A DNA stretch of 64,000 nucleotides, taken from contig CALIKQ010000006.1 in the NCBI GenBank assembly GCA_938017975.1, positions 62,001 through 126,000 of the forward strand, read 5' to 3'. This DNA is from an uncultured Pseudomonadales bacterium. Its GTDB lineage: Bacteria > Pseudomonadota > Gammaproteobacteria > Pseudomonadales > Azotimanducaceae. Positions 63,623-64,000 of the stretch are shown one piece after another (position 1 is the stretch's first letter; the number at the start of each line of letters is the position of its first letter). The notes under the pieces are model-generated. The model was not told where the DNA came from, ran no database searches, and worked only from the letters and a program-made list of their open reading frames with translations. The translations under genes and the position numbers were made by a program.

Positions 63623-64000
63623 GAGCCAGCTCCATCTTTATAGCGATAAGTCTTGGCTGTAATACCCATTTTTAGCAGGGTTCCGCCCTCTGTTCGGCCA
63701 CCCCCTTGAGGTTGGATCTGAAAATCGTGGAGGGTGACGATCCGAGACAAATCTGCGACATCACTAACAAAAGCACCAAGGTTATGATAACCCCCGACCA
63801 CTTCTATTCTGATGGGCTTCTCGATGTAATATTCTAGAATTCGTTCGGGTAACAGATCGATTTTATTGAAAACCAAACCATTGGATACACCGACTTTCGA
63901 AATGTCCTCGATCAAACCGGGGATTTCCGTATCTGATGGTAGCTGACTCAAGATTTGCTTAAAGCTTTCTTCCATCTCCAGCGCTTGTATCCGGTAGGAC
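63619..64000 (-). CDS. pilO: Type IV pilus protein PilO (partial)
   Basis: The C-terminal part of PilO, cut by the right window edge; the frame runs in as YRIQALEMEESFKQILSQLP and is open to the last base. EIPGLIEDISKVG and IRIEVVGGYHNLGAFVSDVA are characteristic of PilO, the inner-membrane alignment-complex protein. Stop at 63619-63621, overlapping pilP. Confidence 0.88.
   Translation of the reverse strand, partial: SYRIQALEMEESFKQILSQLPSDTEIPGLIEDISKVGVSNGLVFNKIDLLPERILEYYIEKPIRIEVVGGYHNLGAFVSDVADLSRIVTLHDFQIQPQGGGRTEGGTLLKMGITAKTYRYKDGAGS

Noticed and set aside
1-64000. CRISPR arrays, insertion sequences, prophage, tRNA or rRNA genes
   Set aside because: No direct repeats with spacers, transposase motifs, phage genes or tRNA-like folds were seen on reading both strands.

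Overview
The window is an ordinary, gene-dense stretch of a gammaproteobacterial chromosome with roughly balanced GC. The best taxonomic markers are the pilO-pilP-pilQ-aroK-aroB cluster next to gltBD, a syd homologue, mpl, a YejABEF-type importer, modABC and srkA. A marine, uncultivated lineage is plausible, but that is inference. I see no rRNA, tRNA, insertion sequence, prophage, CRISPR array or plasmid function. Genes are packed tightly: many neighbours overlap by 4 bp (ATGA, GTGA or TTGA junctions), and several convergent pairs overlap at their 3' ends.

Layout. 1-5.7 kb: end of an MFS exporter, a small membrane protein, the murein-recycling ligase mpl, a DUF2161 nuclease-fold protein and a large orphan histidine kinase with a degenerate receiver. 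5.7-9.7 kb: argS-folA-flavin oxidoreductase-Sel1/SPOR protein in one run. 9.7-16.8 kb: a tandem acyl-CoA dehydrogenase pair, a VanY-type peptidase, ferredoxin-NADP reductase, a flavin monooxygenase, a carboxymuconolactone-decarboxylase-fold protein and a beta-lactamase-fold hydrolase. 16.9-23.4 kb: a Yej-type peptide ABC importer with two separate ATPases and a coupled Nudix gene. 23.4-26.7 kb: a SIS isomerase, a folate dehydrogenase that looks monofunctional, a stand-alone FTCD_C (FchA-type) cyclohydrolase and a lipoprotein. 26.7-29.1 kb (minus strand): PCu(A)C copper chaperone, TPR-sulfotransferase and an FMN split-barrel protein. 29.2-37.2 kb: matB-like ligase, purN, a divergent PRPP synthetase, type-2 ileS and an amidase. 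37.3-45.9 kb: tolC, a DegS-type protease, a lipoprotein, comF, nudC, modABC and srkA. 45.9-52.6 kb: acyltransferase, GNAT, TSUP permease, SDR, hemJ, syd, aroA and mdh. 53.2-64 kb: gltBD after a long leader, converging on aroB-aroK-pilQ-pilP-pilO.

The most distinctive feature is the pair at 24057-25543. The FolD-family protein carries Thr at the catalytic lysine position and Tyr at the partner glutamine position, the same two changes known in yeast Mtd1. The next gene, overlapping by 4 bp, encodes an FchA-type cyclohydrolase that could supply the missing step. The two genes look like a split replacement for bifunctional FolD. Folate users nearby include folA and purN.
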